Shown: positions 62,124-64,000 of the stretch, one piece after another
Layout of the letters: each line of letters starts with the position of its first letter
Numbering within the stretch: position 1 is the stretch's first letter
Translations under genes and position numbers: made by a program
Notes under the pieces: generated by a model
Seen by the model: the letters and a program-made list of their open reading frames with translations, nothing else
What the model was told of the DNA's origin: nothing
Databases searched by the model: none
Assembly (NCBI GenBank): GCA_965140355.1
Contig: OZ223191.1
Coordinates: 62,001-126,000 of the forward strand
DNA from: Acetobacterium sp965140355
Lineage (GTDB): Bacteria; Bacillota; Clostridia; Eubacteriales; Eubacteriaceae
Direction of reading: 5' to 3'
Length of the DNA stretch: 64,000 nucleotides

Positions 62124-62282
62124 ATGCAAAAATATGAATGTGATGTCTGTGGTTATATTTATGACCCGGCTTTAGGTGATCCCGACAACGGTGTAGCTCC
62201 AGGAACTGCTTTTGCAGACATTCCGGAAGATTGGGTCTGTCCAGAATGTGGCGTCGATAAAAACTCATTTTCGGAAGTATAA
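62124..62282 (+). CDS. Rubredoxin
   Basis: A 52-residue rubredoxin with the two iron-binding motifs C-D-V-C-G (CxxC, Cys6 and Cys9) and C-P-E-C-G (Cys39 and Cys42) around GYIYDPALGDPDNGVAPGT. It is a one-electron carrier, used in anaerobes with oxidoreductases or oxygen-detoxifying enzymes. AAAGGAGAAAC precedes the ATG. It appears to be monocistronic, ending at a terminator. Confidence 0.97.
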   Translation: MQKYECDVCGYIYDPALGDPDNGVAPGTAFADIPEDWVCPECGVDKNSFSEV

Positions 62283-62333
62283 AAGCAAGAAAACATTGTA
62301 ATAAGAAGTAATGATGAATAATATTACTTCATA

Positions 62334-62380
62334 AGTGCAAATTTCAAACCAAAATTGGTTGGAAATTTGCACTTTTTTTT
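62334..62380 (+). terminator. Terminator of the rubredoxin gene
   Basis: AGTGCAAATTTC pairs with GAAATTTGCACT around an inner AACC/GGTT stem and is followed by eight Ts. Confidence 0.95.
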
Positions 62381-62530
62381 GTGGCAAAGTTTTTTGAAAC
62401 GACAAAGTTGAAGATCATACATAATAGTACCAGAAATAGCAATAATTTACCTATTAATAAGTTGAAATATGTTATACTCTTAATATAAAGATAGTTATAC
62501 GATTACAATTAGTTAAATTGAGGAGGTATA

Positions 62531-63859
62531 ATGATGAAAGAAGCGTTTGACAACAAAAATTATGCAGCTCTTTCCAGTAGAGCGCGGTTACTTCAATTAG
62601 TGGATAAAGAAATTATTACAAAAATATTGGATTCATTCACCAAAGTAACTGGGCTGACAGCTAATATTGTTGATGTTGAGGGGCATTCGATCTTTTCTAA
62701 AAAAGATGCTCAAAAAAATTGCGAATTTTGTCATATGATCTGGAGAATGGAAAAACAAAAAGGAATTAGTCGGTGTGTTGGGGCGTACGCCCGGGCTGGA
62801 AAACAGGCAGCTATTTTCGATGAACCGTATATTTTCAGATGTCCGGCCGGATTAATTGAATGGGCAGCACCGATTATTTTTGATGAAGAACATTTGGGGA
62901 CCATTATTTGTGGGCAAGTCTTGATGTGGGAACCGGAAGAATTTTTTTGGATTGAACTCGAAGAAATGAATCAGTTCCTGACCGAAGATTTTACAGCATT
63001 GTTTGAAGCAGCCAAGAAACTACAGGTTGTGTCAGGGGAAAAAGTACAATGTGCAGCCTCATTACTTCATGTCATTGCGAATTATATCATTAAAACAGGA
63101 TGGGAAAGCTTACACCAGAAAAAAGAAATTGAATTACAGCAACTCTTATTAAATGAAGAAATTCAGACCCGAAAAAACTTAGAGGATAAATTAAATAGCC
63201 AGAGTCTTAACTTTTTTATGGAAAAAGAAAAGGCCCTCATTGGAAAAATCAAACTCAGTGATTTAGATGAATGCCGCAAGCTTTTTAAAGTGATGCTGGC
63301 CGATATCTTTTCCGCTGACGGAGAAAAATTGATGACGATGAAAGGCCGGGTTTATGAATTGGTTGTGGTGATGTCGCGGGCATGTGTGGAAGCTGGCGTC
63401 GATATCGAAAAGTCGATGATATTTAACGCAAATCTATTACAGGAACTTAATAATTGTTACAGTATCAGAGAAATAAATATCGTAGCAATGACACTGTTAG
63501 AGCATTATTTAGATGAAATTCATCATCATAGCAAGTCGAAAAATCGAGTAGCAGTGGAAGGGATCAAAGGCTATATTCGCAATAATTATCATAAAAACAG
63601 CTCACTTGAAGAGATTGCTGATTCCGTTTATCTAAGTCCCTTTTATGTTAGTCGGATTTTCAAAGAAAGCCAAAATATGACAGTAATGGATTATGTCACC
63701 AAAGTCAGGTTAAATGAAGCCAAAAAAATGCTCAGTAATCCACGGTATAAAATCGAGGAGATAGCGATGTCCCTGGGCTATAGTGATGGTAGTTACTTTT
63801 CTAAAGTTTTCCGTCGTAATGAAGGAATGACGCCGACACAATTTAGGCAAAATCTCTAA
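62531..63859 (+). CDS. PocR-sensor AraC-family regulator
   Basis: A 442-residue regulator. An N-terminal PocR sensory domain (about 20-185) has GLTANIVDVEGHSIFSKK and a set of cysteines (CEFCHM, CVGAY, CPAGLIEWAAPI). A coiled coil (about 195-235) and a linker lead to a C-terminal AraC helix-turn-helix pair (about 345-440: SLEEIADSVYLSPFYVSRIFKES, EIAMSLGYSDGSYFSKVFRRNEGMTP). AGGAGG precedes the ATG. It immediately precedes a corrinoid protein gene, and PocR-AraC proteins often control corrinoid methyltransferase operons in acetogens, sensing the substrate or corrinoid. Confidence 0.93.
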   Translation: MMKEAFDNKNYAALSSRARLLQLVDKEIITKILDSFTKVTGLTANIVDVEGHSIFSKKDAQKNCEFCHMIWRMEKQKGISRCVGAYARAGKQAAIFDEPYIFRCPAGLIEWAAPIIFDEEHLGTIICGQVLMWEPEEFFWIELEEMNQFLTEDFTALFEAAKKLQVVSGEKVQCAASLLHVIANYIIKTGWESLHQKKEIELQQLLLNEEIQTRKNLEDKLNSQSLNFFMEKEKALIGKIKLSDLDECRKLFKVMLADIFSADGEKLMTMKGRVYELVVVMSRACVEAGVDIEKSMIFNANLLQELNNCYSIREINIVAMTLLEHYLDEIHHHSKSKNRVAVEGIKGYIRNNYHKNSSLEEIADSVYLSPFYVSRIFKESQNMTVMDYVTKVRLNEAKKMLSNPRYKIEEIAMSLGYSDGSYFSKVFRRNEGMTPTQFRQNL

Positions 63860-63874
63860 AAGGAGTGAGAATTG

Positions 63875-64000
63875 ATGGATCAGCACATGGATATTTATGT
63901 CAAAGAAATACAAGATGGATTAACCGATGGTGATGCCGAGATCGTTAAAAATTCGACTGAAAAGGCTTTGAAAATGGGAATTTCACCAGAGCGTATTATC
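63875..64000 (+). CDS. Corrinoid protein, N-terminal part (cut by window end)
   Basis: An open frame begins at ATG 63875, nine bases after AGGAG, and runs off the window after 42 codons. It reads VKEIQDGLTDGDAEIVKNSTEKALKMGISPERII, the helical B12-cap region of methyltransferase corrinoid proteins like the one at 10.0-10.7 kb. With the PocR-AraC gene 15 bases upstream it probably opens a second methyltransferase operon. Confidence 0.8.
   Translation, partial: MDQHMDIYVKEIQDGLTDGDAEIVKNSTEKALKMGISPERII

Overview
The window looks like chromosome of an acetogenic member of the Eubacteriaceae, most probably Acetobacterium or a close relative. This rests on the gene set and low GC. There is a three-part corrinoid methyltransferase operon, the start of a second one behind a PocR/AraC regulator, rubredoxin, Clostridium-type ChW cell-surface repeats, and Lar nickel-cofactor genes. 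No rRNA, tRNA, CRISPR array, prophage or complete insertion sequence was found.

Layout. 0-8.5 kb: membrane protein, YbaK-type deacylase, secreted subtilase with ChW repeats, a frameshifted EAL-domain receptor, DUF4153 membrane protein. 8.6-11.8 kb: methyltransferase operon (MT-II, corrinoid protein, UroD-type MT-I) behind a 28-bp perfect palindrome, a strong promoter and a ~370-nt leader. 11.8-17.8 kb: regulator/effector pairs (TetR with a small membrane protein, MerR with an ABC exporter, TetR with a metallo-beta-lactamase-fold hydrolase). 17.9-19.4 kb: secreted CHAP/ChW protein. 19.6-23.9 kb: two diverged copies of a ~500-nt structured RNA gene flank a PD-(D/E)XK-like protein, followed by a DUF4391 protein and a small unknown. 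24.2-28.7 kb: TetR plus FtsX-type ABC exporter. 28.8-33.4 kb: purine-related group (adenine deaminase, amidohydrolase, XdhC-like). 33.9-37.5 kb: short genes, many carrying single-base frameshifts. 37.7-46.9 kb: minus-strand cluster LarC, LarB, AMP-ligase/carrier protein, SDR, stand-alone lipoyl domain, LipB-like ligase, AcoR-type sigma-54 activator and a DUF362 protein with its own sigma-54 promoter and dyad upstream sites. 47-55 kb: three-domain flavodoxin/SCP2/membrane protein, IlvA, phasin-like plus UbiB-like pair, chemoreceptor. 55.4-61 kb: ytrABCDEF-like envelope ABC operon. 61-64 kb: ROK kinase, rubredoxin, PocR-AraC regulator and the start of a corrinoid protein.

Best candidates for something undescribed: (a) the duplicated long RNA with identical promoter architecture and compensatory changes in its 3' hairpin, flanking a catalytically altered nuclease-fold protein; (b) the lipoyl-carrier / acyl-AMP ligase / SDR / LarBC cluster under a sigma-54 activator; (c) a ~175-bp structured repeat inserted twice into Rho-independent terminators, each time with a duplicated terminator hairpin. 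Seven single-base frameshifts, most of them in homopolymers, break six otherwise normal genes; base-calling error is the simplest explanation and raw reads would settle it.
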